Positions 1 to 8,263 of a DNA stretch of 64,000 nucleotides are shown here, in pieces. The stretch is from NCBI RefSeq assembly GCF_018070565.1, contig NZ_JAGPXL010000031.1, forward strand, positions 24,286 through 88,285, in the 5' to 3' direction. Positions within the stretch are counted from its first letter, which is position 1; each line of letters starts with the position of its first letter. The notes under the pieces are model-generated. The model ran no database searches and was not told the origin of the DNA. It worked only from the letters and a program-made list of their open reading frames with translations. Source of the DNA: Streptomyces sp. B93. Its GTDB lineage: Bacteria > Actinomycetota > Actinomycetes > Streptomycetales > Streptomycetaceae. A program made the translations under genes and the position numbers.

Positions 1-467
1 TCGCCATGGCCCAGGAGGTGCCGCGTTCGCGGGTGCACGCCGTGGAGCTGTCCGAGGAGGCGCTGCGGTGGACCCGCAAGAACATGGAGGGGTCCCGGGT
101 CGACCTGCGCCACGGCGACGCCCTGACCGCGTTCCCGGACCTCGACGGCCAGGTCGACCTGGTCATCTCCAACCCGCCGTACATCCCGCTCACCGAGTGG
201 GAGTACGTCGCCCCCGAGGCGCGTGACCACGATCCCGAGCTGGCGCTGTTCTCCGGCGAGGACGGCCTCGACCTGATCCGCGGCCTGGAGCGCACCGCGC
301 ACCGGCTGCTGCGGCCCGGCGGTCTCGTCGTCGTCGAGCACGCCGACACCCAGGGCGGCCAGGTGCCGTGGATCTTCGCCGAGGACCGCGGCTGGACGGA
401 CGCCGCCGACCACCCCGACCTCAACAACCGGCCGCGGTTCGCCACCGCCCGCAAGGCGCTGCCGTGA
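1..467 (+). CDS. prmC: PrmC (HemK) release factor glutamine methyltransferase, 3' part
   Basis: This is the C-terminal part of an S-adenosylmethionine-dependent methyltransferase that methylates the glutamine of the GGQ motif in peptide release factors. The reading frame is open from the window edge, so the true start lies upstream; the ATG at 6 is internal. The diagnostic catalytic motif NPPY is visible in VISNPPYIPL, followed by the family's conserved acidic stretch (DHDPELALFSGEDGLD). The stop overlaps a GTG of a tiny following frame, and tsaC lies 60 bp downstream. The prfA-prmC-tsaC order is standard in actinobacteria. Family assignment is firm; only the extent is truncated. Confidence 0.93.
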   Translation, partial: AMAQEVPRSRVHAVELSEEALRWTRKNMEGSRVDLRHGDALTAFPDLDGQVDLVISNPPYIPLTEWEYVAPEARDHDPELALFSGEDGLDLIRGLERTAHRLLRPGGLVVVEHADTQGGQVPWIFAEDRGWTDAADHPDLNNRPRFATARKALP

Positions 468-526
468 CCGCCCCGAACCACTTCATCCCGCAGTACGTGT
501 ACTTCGTGTACGAGGAGGCCCGCTGA
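464..526 (+). CDS. Possible 20-residue ORF between prmC and tsaC
   Basis: A 20-codon frame starts at a GTG overlapping the prmC stop (GTGA) and stops one base before the tsaC ATG, filling the gap between the two genes exactly. The peptide is rich in aromatic and charged residues (FIPQYVYFVYEEAR) and has no recognisable domain. It may couple translation of tsaC to prmC, or it may be chance. There is no homology evidence here; the exact fit is the only support. Confidence 0.25.
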   Translation: MTAPNHFIPQYVYFVYEEAR

Positions 527-527
527 T

Positions 528-1175
528 ATGGCACGGCGATACGACACCAACGACGCGACCGACCGTGTGACGGGTCTGCGCGAGGCCGCGTCCGCCGTCC
601 GCCGTGGCGAGCTGGTGGTCCTCCCGACGGACACCGTGTACGGCATCGGCGCCGACGCCTTCTCCTCGGAGGGCGTCGCCGACCTGCTGGCCGCCAAGGG
701 CCGGGGCCGCAACATGCCCACGCCCGTCCTCATCGGCTCCCCGAACACCCTGCACGGCCTGGTCACCGACTTCTCCGAGCTGGCCTGGGAGCTGGTCGAC
801 GCGTTCTGGCCGGGCGCGCTGACGCTGGTCGCCAAGCACCAGCCGTCCCTCCAGTGGGACCTCGGCGACACCCGGGGCACGGTCGCCGTGCGGATGCCGC
901 TGCACCCGGTCGCCATCGAACTGCTCACCGACGTCGGCCCGATGGCCGTGTCCTCGGCCAACCTGACCGGGCACCCGGCGCCGGAGAACTGCGACGCGGC
1001 CCAGCAGATGCTCGGCGACTCCGTCTCCGTCTACCTCGACGGCGGTCCCACGCCCGGGATCGTGCCGTCGTCCATCGTCGACGTCACCGGCCCGGTGCCG
1101 GTGCTGCTGCGTGAGGGCGCGTTGTCGCCGGAGGAGTTGAGGAAGGTCGTACCCGACCTCGAGGTGGCCAATTGA
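528..1175 (+). CDS. tsaC: TsaC/Sua5/YrdC threonylcarbamoyl-AMP synthase
   Basis: This enzyme makes threonylcarbamoyl-AMP from threonine, bicarbonate and ATP, the first step of t6A37 modification of ANN-decoding tRNAs. The 215-residue product is a single YrdC/TsaC domain. Visible motifs are the N-terminal LPTDTVYGIG near residues 32-41, KGRGRNMP, and the late SSANLTGHPAP segment. The length fits the short TsaC form rather than two-domain Sua5. The ATG at 528 follows GAGGAGGCC at a short distance. Its stop overlaps the TTG of the next gene, so the two are probably translationally coupled. Identification is confident. Confidence 0.93.
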   Translation: MARRYDTNDATDRVTGLREAASAVRRGELVVLPTDTVYGIGADAFSSEGVADLLAAKGRGRNMPTPVLIGSPNTLHGLVTDFSELAWELVDAFWPGALTLVAKHQPSLQWDLGDTRGTVAVRMPLHPVAIELLTDVGPMAVSSANLTGHPAPENCDAAQQMLGDSVSVYLDGGPTPGIVPSSIVDVTGPVPVLLREGALSPEELRKVVPDLEVAN

Positions 1176-1852
1176 CCGCGCCCGGGTCGGGTCGTGGCAT
1201 AGGCAACGGGGAGAGCGCGGCGGAGATCACGACGACGTTCGTGGGGCTGCCGCGCGACAGCTTCCGCATCCTCCACGTCAGTACCGGAAACGTCTGCCGC
1301 TCGCCCATCACCGAGCGGCTGACCCGCCATTTCGTGCGGGAGCGGCTGGGTGTGCTGGGCGGCGGCCTGATCGTGGAGAGCGCGGGCACCTGGGGCCACG
1401 AGGGCGCGCCCATGGAGGCCAACGCCGAGACGGTGCTGGCGGAGTTCGGTGCGGACGCGTCCGGTTTCACCGGCCGGGAGCTTCTGGACGAGCACGTCAT
1501 CCGGGCCGACCTGGTGCTGACGGCGACGCGTGACCACCGGGCGCAGGTGATCTCCATGGGGCACTCGGCGGGGCTGCGGACCTTCACGCTGAAGGAGTTC
1601 ACCCGGCTGGTGAAGGCCATCGATCCGGCGACGTTGCCGCCGCTCGACGACGGGGTGGTGATCCGCGCGCGTGCCCTGGTGCGGGCGGCGGCGGCGCTGC
1701 GGGGCTGGCTGCTGGCGCCCACCGCGGAGGCGGACGAGGTGTACGACCCGTACGGGGCTCCGTTGCCGTTCTTCCGGTCGATCGGGGACGAGATACACGA
1801 GGCGCTGGATCCGGTGGTGACGGCGCTGACGGGGGTGCCCGCACGGGCGTAA
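1172..1852 (+). CDS. Low-molecular-weight protein-tyrosine-phosphatase-like protein with Ser in place of the catalytic Cys
   Basis: The 226-residue product has the low-molecular-weight phosphatase fold: a P-loop near residues 36-45 and a DPYG segment late in the chain that would carry the general-acid Asp. In active enzymes the loop reads C-x-G-N-x-C-R-S-P. Here it reads STGNVCRSP, so the nucleophilic Cys is Ser37 (codon AGT at 1280-1282), while the second Cys (42) and the Arg (43) are kept. Roughly 30 residues precede the domain. The TTG start overlaps the tsaC stop. It may be a phosphotyrosine-binding pseudophosphatase; catalytic loss is inferred. A sequencing error seems unlikely because the frame is intact. 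Confidence 0.8.
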   Translation: MTAPGSGRGIGNGESAAEITTTFVGLPRDSFRILHVSTGNVCRSPITERLTRHFVRERLGVLGGGLIVESAGTWGHEGAPMEANAETVLAEFGADASGFTGRELLDEHVIRADLVLTATRDHRAQVISMGHSAGLRTFTLKEFTRLVKAIDPATLPPLDDGVVIRARALVRAAAALRGWLLAPTAEADEVYDPYGAPLPFFRSIGDEIHEALDPVVTALTGVPARA

Positions 1853-1930
1853 CAACCGGGCGGGGGACGGGCGGCGGGCCTACATTGGACGTACGTCACC
1901 CCCGTCACCGTCGACGCCCGGGAGTCCACC

Positions 1931-3190
1931 ATGTCGGTCATGCCCTCACCCACGGCCGATGTCGCCGAGGTACTGCGTGGTCAGGACCCCCAGGTCGCGG
2001 ACGTCCTGCTCGGGGAGCTGACCCGGCAGTCGACGACGCTCCAGTTGAACGCCGCCGAGAACTTCACCTCGCCGGCGGTGCTGGCGGCGCTCGGGTCGCC
2101 GCTCGCGAACAAGTACGCGGAGGGGTATCCGGGGGCCCGGCACCACGGTGGCTGCGAGATCGTCGACGCCGCCGAGCGGCTCGCGGTGGAGCGGGCGAAG
2201 GCGCTGTTCGGCGCGGAGCACGCCAACGTGCAGGCGCACTCGGGCTCCTCCGCGGTGCTCGCCGCGTACGCGGCCCTGCTGCGGCCCGGTGACACCGTCC
2301 TCGCCCTCGGACTGCCGTACGGCGGGCACCTCACGCACGGCTCGCCCGCGAACTTCTCCGGCCGCTGGTTCGACTTCGTCGGGTACGGGGTGGACGCGGA
2401 GACCGGGCTCGTCGACCACGACCAGGTGCGGGCGCTGGCCCGTACCCGGCGTCCCAAGGCGATCGTGTGCGGCTCCATCGCCTACCCGCGCCACCTCGAC
2501 CACGCCTTCTTCCGCGAGGTCGCCGACGAGGTGGGCGCCTATCTGATCGCGGACGCCGCGCACCCGATCGGGCTGGTCGCCGGGGGAGCGGCGCCCAGTC
2601 CGGTGCCGTACGCGGACATCGTCTGCGCGACCACGCACAAGGTGCTGCGGGGGCCGCGCGGCGGGATGATCCTGTGCGGGAGCGAGCTGGCGGAGCGGGT
2701 GGACCGGGCGGTGTTCCCGTTCACCCAGGGCGGGGCGCAGATGCACACCATCGCCGCCAAGGCCGTCGCGTTCGGCGAGGCGGCGACGGAGGACTTCCGG
2801 GCGTACGCCCATCAGGTCGTCGCCAACGCCCGGGTGCTGGCGGCGGGGCTGGCCGCCCAGGGCCTCGCCGTGACCACCGGTGGCACGGACACCCACCTGA
2901 TCACCGCCGACCCCGCGCCGCTCGGCGTGGACGGCCGCACCGCCCGGGGCAGGCTGGCCGCGGCGGGCCTGGTCATGGACTGCTGCCCGCTGCCGCACGG
3001 GGACGCCCGCGGTCTGCGCCTGGGGACGGCCGCGGTGACCACGCAGGGGATGCGGGAGGCGGAGATGGCGCGGATCGCCGCGCTGCTGGCGGCGGTGGTG
3101 CGGGAGGAGACGGACGCGGTGGCGGCCCGCGCCGAGGTGCGGGAGCTGACGCGGGGATTCCCGCCGTACCCGGCGTCGTATCCGTCCTGA
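1931..3190 (+). CDS. glyA: Serine hydroxymethyltransferase paralogue (GlyA family)
   Basis: This is a PLP enzyme of the serine hydroxymethyltransferase family (serine to glycine plus methylene-tetrahydrofolate), 419 residues. The Schiff-base lysine is Lys237 in TTHKVLRGPRGG. YAEGYPG is present, but several usually invariant positions differ: the family SENF/Y reads AAENF (42-46), the YYGG that follows YAEGYPGKR reads HHGG (71-74), and SGSQAN reads SGSSAV. It therefore looks like a secondary GlyA whose substrate may not be serine. The ATG at 1931 is the first in-frame start after a 78-bp gap. The family is firm; the exact reaction is open. Confidence 0.8.
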   Translation: MSVMPSPTADVAEVLRGQDPQVADVLLGELTRQSTTLQLNAAENFTSPAVLAALGSPLANKYAEGYPGARHHGGCEIVDAAERLAVERAKALFGAEHANVQAHSGSSAVLAAYAALLRPGDTVLALGLPYGGHLTHGSPANFSGRWFDFVGYGVDAETGLVDHDQVRALARTRRPKAIVCGSIAYPRHLDHAFFREVADEVGAYLIADAAHPIGLVAGGAAPSPVPYADIVCATTHKVLRGPRGGMILCGSELAERVDRAVFPFTQGGAQMHTIAAKAVAFGEAATEDFRAYAHQVVANARVLAAGLAAQGLAVTTGGTDTHLITADPAPLGVDGRTARGRLAAAGLVMDCCPLPHGDARGLRLGTAAVTTQGMREAEMARIAALLAAVVREETDAVAARAEVRELTRGFPPYPASYPS

Positions 3191-3339
3191 GCGGGGGTAG
3201 GCGCCACCCGCCGGGCCGTGTGCACAGCGACGCGTGCAACCATCGTCGCTACCCGGAAGTCCCTACGTATATGCGTCACGTACGAGTCCGTCGCTAGGGT
3301 GTGGGGCTGAGATGGCCAGCGAGACCTGTGGGGAAGCCC

Positions 3340-4635
3340 GTGCGTGAATACCTGCTGACGCTCTGCGTCACGGCCGCGGTGACGTATCTGCTGACCGGGC
3401 CGGTACGCAAGTTCGCGATCGTGGCCGGAGCGATGCCGGAGATCCGGGCCCGGGACGTGCACCGGGAACCGACTCCGCGGCTCGGCGGTATCGCCATGTT
3501 CTTCGGGCTGTGCGCGGGTCTGCTGGTCGCCGACCACCTCACCAACCTCAACGAGGTCTTCGAGACGTCGAACGAGCCGCGGGCGCTGCTCTCCGGGGCG
3601 GCGCTGATCTGGCTGATCGGGGTGCTGGACGACAAGTTCGAGATCGACGCCCTGATCAAGCTGGGCGGGCAGATGATCGCCGCCGGTGTGATGGTGATGC
3701 AGGGTCTGACGATCCTGTGGCTGCCGGTGCCGGGTGTGGGGACGGTCGCGCTGACCCAGTGGCAGGGCACGCTGCTCACGGTCGCCCTGGTGGTCATCAC
3801 CATCAACGCGGTGAACTTCGTCGACGGCCTGGACGGGCTGGCGGCGGGCATGGTGTGCATCGCCGCCTGCGCGTTCTTCCTGTACGCCTACCGGATCTGG
3901 TACGGCTACAACATCGAGGCCGCCGCCCCGGCGACGCTGTTCGCGGTGATCCTGATGGGCATGTGCCTGGGCTTCCTGCCGCACAACATGCACCCGGCGC
4001 GGATCTTCATGGGCGACTCCGGGTCGATGCTGATCGGCCTGGTGCTGGCGGCGGGCGCGATCTCGGTGACCGGGCAGATCGACCCGGACGTGATGAAGCT
4101 GTTCTCCGGCTCCGAGCGCAACGCCGTGCACCAGATGGTGCCGGTCTACATCCCGCTGGTGATGCCGCTGACCATCATCGCGATCCCCGCGGCCGACCTG
4201 GTGCTGGCGATCGTACGGCGCACCTGGCGCGGTCAGTCGCCGTTCGCCGCGGACCGGGGGCATCTGCACCACCGGCTGCTGGAGATCGGGCACTCGCACA
4301 GCCGGGCGGTGCTGATCATGTACTTCTGGTCGGCGCTGATCGCGTTCGGGGCGCTGGCCTACTCGGTGAACTCCGCGTCGATGTGGATTGTGCTGGGTGT
4401 GGTGTTCCTCAGCGCGATCGGGCTGATCCTGCTCCTGCTGCCGCGCTTCACACCGCGCGCCCCGCGCTGGGCGGAGCGGTTCGTGCCGCCGCGCTACCGG
4501 CGGCGCCGGGCCGCCCTGGTGGTGCCGGTGGAGCAGCCCGAGCCGGTGGGGCGGGAGCAGCGGGAGCCGGTGGCGGCCGGTGCCGCCGGGGCGTCAGGGG
4601 TCAATGGTGCGACGGCCGTGGGTCACCGAAGGTAA
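3340..4635 (+). CDS. wecA: WecA/MraY-family polyprenyl-phosphate HexNAc-1-phosphate transferase
   Basis: This integral membrane enzyme should transfer GlcNAc-1-phosphate (or a similar sugar phosphate) from UDP to decaprenyl phosphate, beginning a cell-wall-linked glycan. Hallmarks are the cytoplasmic LDDKFEID, the NAVNFVDGLDGLAAG Asp cluster, FMGDSGSMLIG, and the His-rich RGHLHHRLL loop before the last helices. About ten membrane helices are predicted. The C-terminal 40-50 residues are a basic then Glu/Val/Pro-rich tail. I prefer the GTG at 3340, behind a GGGAAG sequence, over the upstream in-frame GTG at 3301. It lies between glyA and atpI; substrate specificity is inferred. Confidence 0.85.
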   Translation: MREYLLTLCVTAAVTYLLTGPVRKFAIVAGAMPEIRARDVHREPTPRLGGIAMFFGLCAGLLVADHLTNLNEVFETSNEPRALLSGAALIWLIGVLDDKFEIDALIKLGGQMIAAGVMVMQGLTILWLPVPGVGTVALTQWQGTLLTVALVVITINAVNFVDGLDGLAAGMVCIAACAFFLYAYRIWYGYNIEAAAPATLFAVILMGMCLGFLPHNMHPARIFMGDSGSMLIGLVLAAGAISVTGQIDPDVMKLFSGSERNAVHQMVPVYIPLVMPLTIIAIPAADLVLAIVRRTWRGQSPFAADRGHLHHRLLEIGHSHSRAVLIMYFWSALIAFGALAYSVNSASMWIVLGVVFLSAIGLILLLLPRFTPRAPRWAERFVPPRYRRRRAALVVPVEQPEPVGREQREPVAAGAAGASGVNGATAVGHRR

Positions 4636-4933
4636 GAATCTGACTAAAGCATTGCCAACGCGTGGGGCTGTGATGGGGGAGCGAAGCATCCCAATACCAG
4701 ACATAAGGGCTTCGTTCACGCTCAGGCGTGCAGGTTCACTCTCATGTGTGACAGTGAGCACATGCTCAGGTAAAGACCTCATCAAATAGTTTGTGATACC
4801 GTTCACGAGAACCCCCGGATAGAGCCGAAGGACCCGAGTGCGAGGGTCCATTGGTGTGAGGTTCGCTCTCAGCCCGGGACTACGCTCGTCCATGACGACA
4901 CCCCTGCCCCCCTTTGAATGCGGAGTTGCCGCC
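4636..4933 (+). promoter_or_regulatory. atp operon leader and probable promoter region
   Basis: About 300 bp without a convincing gene precede atpI. The part from 4640 to 4810 is noticeably richer in A+T than its surroundings, as expected for the promoter of this highly expressed operon, but I cannot assign -35/-10 boxes confidently. A small hairpin (GGACCC at 4830-4835, GGGTCC at 4844-4849) lies in the likely untranslated leader. An upstream in-frame GTG at 4838 and an ATG at 4892 could lengthen atpI, but neither has a clear ribosome-binding site. Confidence 0.5.
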
Positions 4934-5380
4934 ATGCCGTCCAATGACGCCCGGATCCTCGCTCAGGCCGCTGTGCCCACAGCCGCCGTCGGCGCGGTGG
5001 CCGCCGTCGTCAGCGGTGTGGTCGCCGGTGGCAAGGGAGCGGTCGGGGCCGTCGTCGCGACCGTGATCGTGATCCTCTTCATGGGGATCGGTCTCTACGT
5101 CCTCCAGCGCACTGCCAAATCGCTTCCGCACCTCTTCCAGGCGATGGGCCTGATGCTCTACGCGGCACAGATTCTTCTGCTGTTCATCTTCGTCGCCGCG
5201 TTCAAGAACACGACGCTCTTCAATCCCCGGGCCTTCGCGATCACGCTGGTCGTGTCCACCCTGACGTGGATCGCCGCGCAGACGCGTGCCCACATGAAGT
5301 CCAAGATCCTCTACGTCGAGCCGGATTCGGCCACTTCGTCGCACGGCGGCAAGCCCGAAAAGCCGGGGCGCTCGTCGTGA
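4934..5380 (+). CDS. atpI: ATP synthase protein I
   Basis: AtpI is a small membrane protein thought to help assemble the c-ring and insert the Fo sector. The 148-residue product has four hydrophobic segments: after the N-terminus (AAVPTAAVGAVAAVVSGVVAG), a Val/Ile-rich helix ending at VLQRTAK, then AAQILLLFIFVAAF and a segment ending in WIAAQTRAH. A basic C-terminal tail (HGGKPEKPGRSS) follows. Position directly upstream of atpB is typical of actinobacterial atp operons. The ATG at 4934 gives the length usual for Streptomyces AtpI; longer alternatives exist. A 225-bp spacer separates it from atpB. Confidence 0.85.
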   Translation: MPSNDARILAQAAVPTAAVGAVAAVVSGVVAGGKGAVGAVVATVIVILFMGIGLYVLQRTAKSLPHLFQAMGLMLYAAQILLLFIFVAAFKNTTLFNPRAFAITLVVSTLTWIAAQTRAHMKSKILYVEPDSATSSHGGKPEKPGRSS

Positions 5381-5605
5381 GGGGTAGGGCCGGGATAAAG
5401 GCGCATGAGAGATCCTGCTATCGTCCGGTGCCAACTGCGGCATCGCGGGCGCGGGCATCCGAGCTGACGCCTGCTCAATCGCGAGGCGAGATGCCCCACA
5501 GCCGCCCCCACATCCGTAACACCAGTCCCGTGCCGAACCGCGGCCCCGCGCCGCGCCGACACAACGAGGTTGCCGTTTCCATGCGCCACGATGAAGGAGC
5601 CCGCG

Positions 5606-6430
5606 GTGAGTGCTGACCCGACGCAGGTGCTCGCCTTCGAGACCGACTGCCACCTCTTCGACGGGTGTGGCTTCCCGGCTCCGGGCCTGCACTCTTTCCT
5701 CTTCGAGCCGCTCTGGGGCGACGCCGACGGCAACGGCTTCTACTTCAACAAGCCGATGCTGCTCGCGCTGCTCGGCTCGATCATCGTGGTCGGCTTCTTC
5801 TGGGCCGCCTTCGCCAAGCCCAAGGTGGTCCCGGGCAAGCTCCAGATGGTCGCCGAGGCCGGCTACGACTTCGTCCGCCGCGGCATCGTCTACGAGACCA
5901 TCGGCAAGAAGGAGGGCGAGAAGTACGTACCGCTCGCCGTCGCCCTCTTCTTCTTCATCTGGATGATGAACCTCTGGTCGATCATCCCGGTCGCCCAGTT
6001 CCCGGTGACGTCGATCATCGCCTACCCGGCCATCCTGGCCCTGATCGTCTACATCACCTGGGTCTCGCTGACCTTCAAGCGCCACGGCTTCGTCGGTGCC
6101 TTCAAGAACTTCACCGGCTACGACAAGTCGCTCGGCCCGGTGCTCCCGCTGGCGATGACCATCGAGTTCTTCTCGAACCTCCTGGTCCGTCCGTTCACGC
6201 ACGCCGTCCGGCTCTTCGCCAACATGTTCGCGGGTCACACCCTGCTGCTGCTGTTCACCATCGCCGCCTGGTACATGCTGAACGGCATCGGCATCGCATA
6301 CTCCGCGGTCTCGTTCGTCATGGTCATCGTCATGACCGCCTTCGAACTCTTCATCCAGGCCGTCCAGGCGTATGTCTTCGTCCTGCTGACCTGCACCTTC
6401 ATCCAGGGCGCGCTCGCCGAGCACCACTGA
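5606..6430 (+). CDS. atpB: F1Fo ATP synthase subunit a
   Basis: Subunit a forms the two proton half-channels beside the c-ring. The 274-residue product has five to six transmembrane helices. The essential Arg is visible in HAVRLFANMFAGHTLLL, and the last helices carry the conserved FELFIQAVQAYVF, including the Glu and Gln of the exit channel. The GTG at 5606 is chosen because AAGGAG ends seven bases upstream; an in-frame ATG at 5591 would add five residues and overlap that site. It leads the Fo block atpB-atpE-atpF. Confidence 0.95.
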   Translation: MSADPTQVLAFETDCHLFDGCGFPAPGLHSFLFEPLWGDADGNGFYFNKPMLLALLGSIIVVGFFWAAFAKPKVVPGKLQMVAEAGYDFVRRGIVYETIGKKEGEKYVPLAVALFFFIWMMNLWSIIPVAQFPVTSIIAYPAILALIVYITWVSLTFKRHGFVGAFKNFTGYDKSLGPVLPLAMTIEFFSNLLVRPFTHAVRLFANMFAGHTLLLLFTIAAWYMLNGIGIAYSAVSFVMVIVMTAFELFIQAVQAYVFVLLTCTFIQGALAEHH

Positions 6431-6505
6431 GCACTCCCGCTTCACCACCCCGCACTCGTCCGGTGGCCAACCCCCACCGGTCCGTAAAGAGAAGGAAGAA
6501 CTGGC

Positions 6506-6727
6506 ATGTCCAACCTTGCTGCTGTCACCGGTGACCTCGGTTCCGTCGGTTACGGTCTCGCGGCCATCGGCCCGGGCGTCGGCGTTGGCATCATCTTCGG
6601 TAACGGCACCCAGGCCCTCGCCCGCCAGCCCGAGGCGGCCGGCCTGATCCGCGCCAACCAGATCCTGGGCTTCGCCTTCTGTGAGGCGCTCGCCCTGATC
6701 GGTCTCGTCATGCCGTTCGTCTACTAA
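6506..6727 (+). CDS. atpE: F1Fo ATP synthase subunit c
   Basis: Subunit c is the proteolipid of the rotating ring. The 73-residue product is a two-helix hairpin with glycine-rich packing in helix 1 (AAIGPGVGVGIIFGNG), the polar loop ARQPEA that contacts gamma/epsilon, and the proton-carrying Glu60 in FCEALALIG. A strong ribosome-binding site (GAGAAGGAAG) precedes the ATG, fitting the high copy number this subunit needs. It lies 75 bp after atpB. Confidence 0.97.
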   Translation: MSNLAAVTGDLGSVGYGLAAIGPGVGVGIIFGNGTQALARQPEAAGLIRANQILGFAFCEALALIGLVMPFVY

Positions 6728-6769
6728 GACGAGCCCTGACGACCGACCCTTTCGACGAAAGGCACTGAT

Positions 6770-7321
6770 GTGACATCCGCCCTGGTTTTCCTGGCGGCTG
6801 AGGGGGAGAAGGAAAATCCCCTCGTCCCGCCGTGGCCGGAAGTTGTCATCGGCCTCATCGCTTTCGTCATCGTCTTCGGCTTCCTCGCCAAGAAGCTCCT
6901 CCCGACCATCAACAAGGTCCTGGAAGAGCGTCGCGAGGCCATCGAGGGCGGTATCGAGAAGGCCGAGGCCGCGCAGACCGAGGCCCAGAGCGTCCTTGAG
7001 CAGTACAAGGCCCAGCTCGCCGAGGCCCGGCACGAGGCCGCGCGCCTGCGCCAGGAGGCGCAGGAGCAGGGTGCCGCGCTCATCGCGGAGATGCGGGCCG
7101 AGGGCCAGCGTCAGCGCGAGGAGATCGTCGCCGCCGGCCACTCGCAGATCGAGGCCGACCGCAAGGCCGCCGCTTCCGCGCTGCGCCAGGACGTCGGCAA
7201 GCTCGCCACCGAGCTGGCCGGCAAGCTGGTCGGCGAGTCCCTCGAGGACCACGCCCGCCAGAGCCGTGTGATCGACCGCTTCCTCGACGAGCTTGAGGAG
7301 AAGGCCGAGGCGTCTCGATGA
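6770..7321 (+). CDS. atpF: F1Fo ATP synthase subunit b
   Basis: Subunit b is the peripheral stalk. The 183-residue product has one N-terminal membrane helix (about residues 24-45, WPEVVIGLIAFVIVFGFLAK) and a long charged amphipathic helix rich in Ala, Glu, Arg and Gln that would dimerise and bind delta. The start is the GTG at 6770, after GAAAGG. Its stop overlaps the atpH start (ATGA), implying coupled translation of the two stator subunits. Confidence 0.96.
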   Translation: MTSALVFLAAEGEKENPLVPPWPEVVIGLIAFVIVFGFLAKKLLPTINKVLEERREAIEGGIEKAEAAQTEAQSVLEQYKAQLAEARHEAARLRQEAQEQGAALIAEMRAEGQRQREEIVAAGHSQIEADRKAAASALRQDVGKLATELAGKLVGESLEDHARQSRVIDRFLDELEEKAEASR

Positions 7322-8133
7322 ACGGAGCGAGCCGCGAGGCCCTGGCAGCCGCACGCGAGCGTCTCGACGCGCTGACGGACGCCACGTCCGTCGACGCCGG
7401 CGCTCTCGCCGACGAGCTGGCCGCCGTCACCGCGCTGCTCGACCGCGAGGTGTCGCTGCGTCGGGTCCTGACCGACCCGGCGCAGTCCGGAGAGGCCAAG
7501 GCCGACCTGGTCCAGCGCCTGCTCGGCGGTCAGATCGGCGGGGAGACCGCCGACCTGGTGTCCGGCATGGTCCGCGCCCGCTGGTCGCAGTCCCGCGACC
7601 TGGTGGACGCGCTGGAGGAGCTGGCGGACACCGCCGACCTCACCGCCGCCCAGCGGGCGGGCACGCTCGACGACGTCGAGGACGAGCTGTTCCGGTTCGG
7701 ACGGATCGTCTCTTCGAACACCGGGCTGCGCGCCGCGCTGACCGACCGCAAGGCCACCGCCTCGGCCAAGGGCGAGCTGCTGCGCAGCCTCCTCGGCGGC
7801 CGTGCCGCGTCGGCCACCGAGCGTCTGGTGACGCGCCTTGTGACCGCGCCGCGGGGACGTAGCCTGGAAGCGGGACTGGAGTCCCTGTCCAAGCTCGCCG
7901 CCGACCGGCGGGACCGCATGGTCGCCGTCGTCACCTCGGCGGTGCCGCTGAGCGACGTACAGAAGCAGCGCCTCGGCGCCGCTCTGGCGAAGCTCTACGG
8001 CCGCCGGATGCACCTCAACCTCGAGGTGGACCCGGCCGTCGTCGGCGGCATCCGGGTGCAGGTCGGTGACGAGGTCATCAACGGCTCCCTCGCCGACCGC
8101 ATCGAGGACGCCGAGCGCCGACTGGCCGGCTAG
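7318..8133 (+). CDS. atpH: F1Fo ATP synthase subunit delta
   Basis: Delta caps the alpha3beta3 head and joins it to subunit b. The product is 271 residues. That is longer than the roughly 180 of E. coli delta but normal for actinobacteria, which carry an additional helical segment. The C-terminal half shows the typical delta signature (TSAVPLSDVQKQRLGAAL, then DPAVVGGIRVQVGDEVINGS). It overlaps atpF by four bases and is followed by a 130-bp spacer containing a hairpin before atpA. Confidence 0.95.
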   Translation: MNGASREALAAARERLDALTDATSVDAGALADELAAVTALLDREVSLRRVLTDPAQSGEAKADLVQRLLGGQIGGETADLVSGMVRARWSQSRDLVDALEELADTADLTAAQRAGTLDDVEDELFRFGRIVSSNTGLRAALTDRKATASAKGELLRSLLGGRAASATERLVTRLVTAPRGRSLEAGLESLSKLAADRRDRMVAVVTSAVPLSDVQKQRLGAALAKLYGRRMHLNLEVDPAVVGGIRVQVGDEVINGSLADRIEDAERRLAG

Positions 8134-8161
8134 CCGGCAACTGAACACGTAGTACGTACCT

Positions 8162-8180
8162 ACGGCCCTGGTTGGGCCGT
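8162..8180 (+). promoter_or_regulatory. Hairpin in the atpH-atpA spacer
   Basis: ACGGCCC (8162-8168) pairs perfectly with GGGCCGT (8174-8180) around a 5-nt loop. A second short stem (AGAGG with CCTCT, 8183-8197) and a G-run/C-run pair follow before atpA. There is no U-tract, so this is more likely an RNA processing or stability element than a terminator. Function is inferred. Confidence 0.5.
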
Positions 8181-8263
8181 GCAGAGGATTCACCTCTTAA
8201 CGGGGGGAGTCCCCATCCCCCCAAGTGAAACTTCGGGCCCAACAAGGAGAGCAGGGAACCCAG

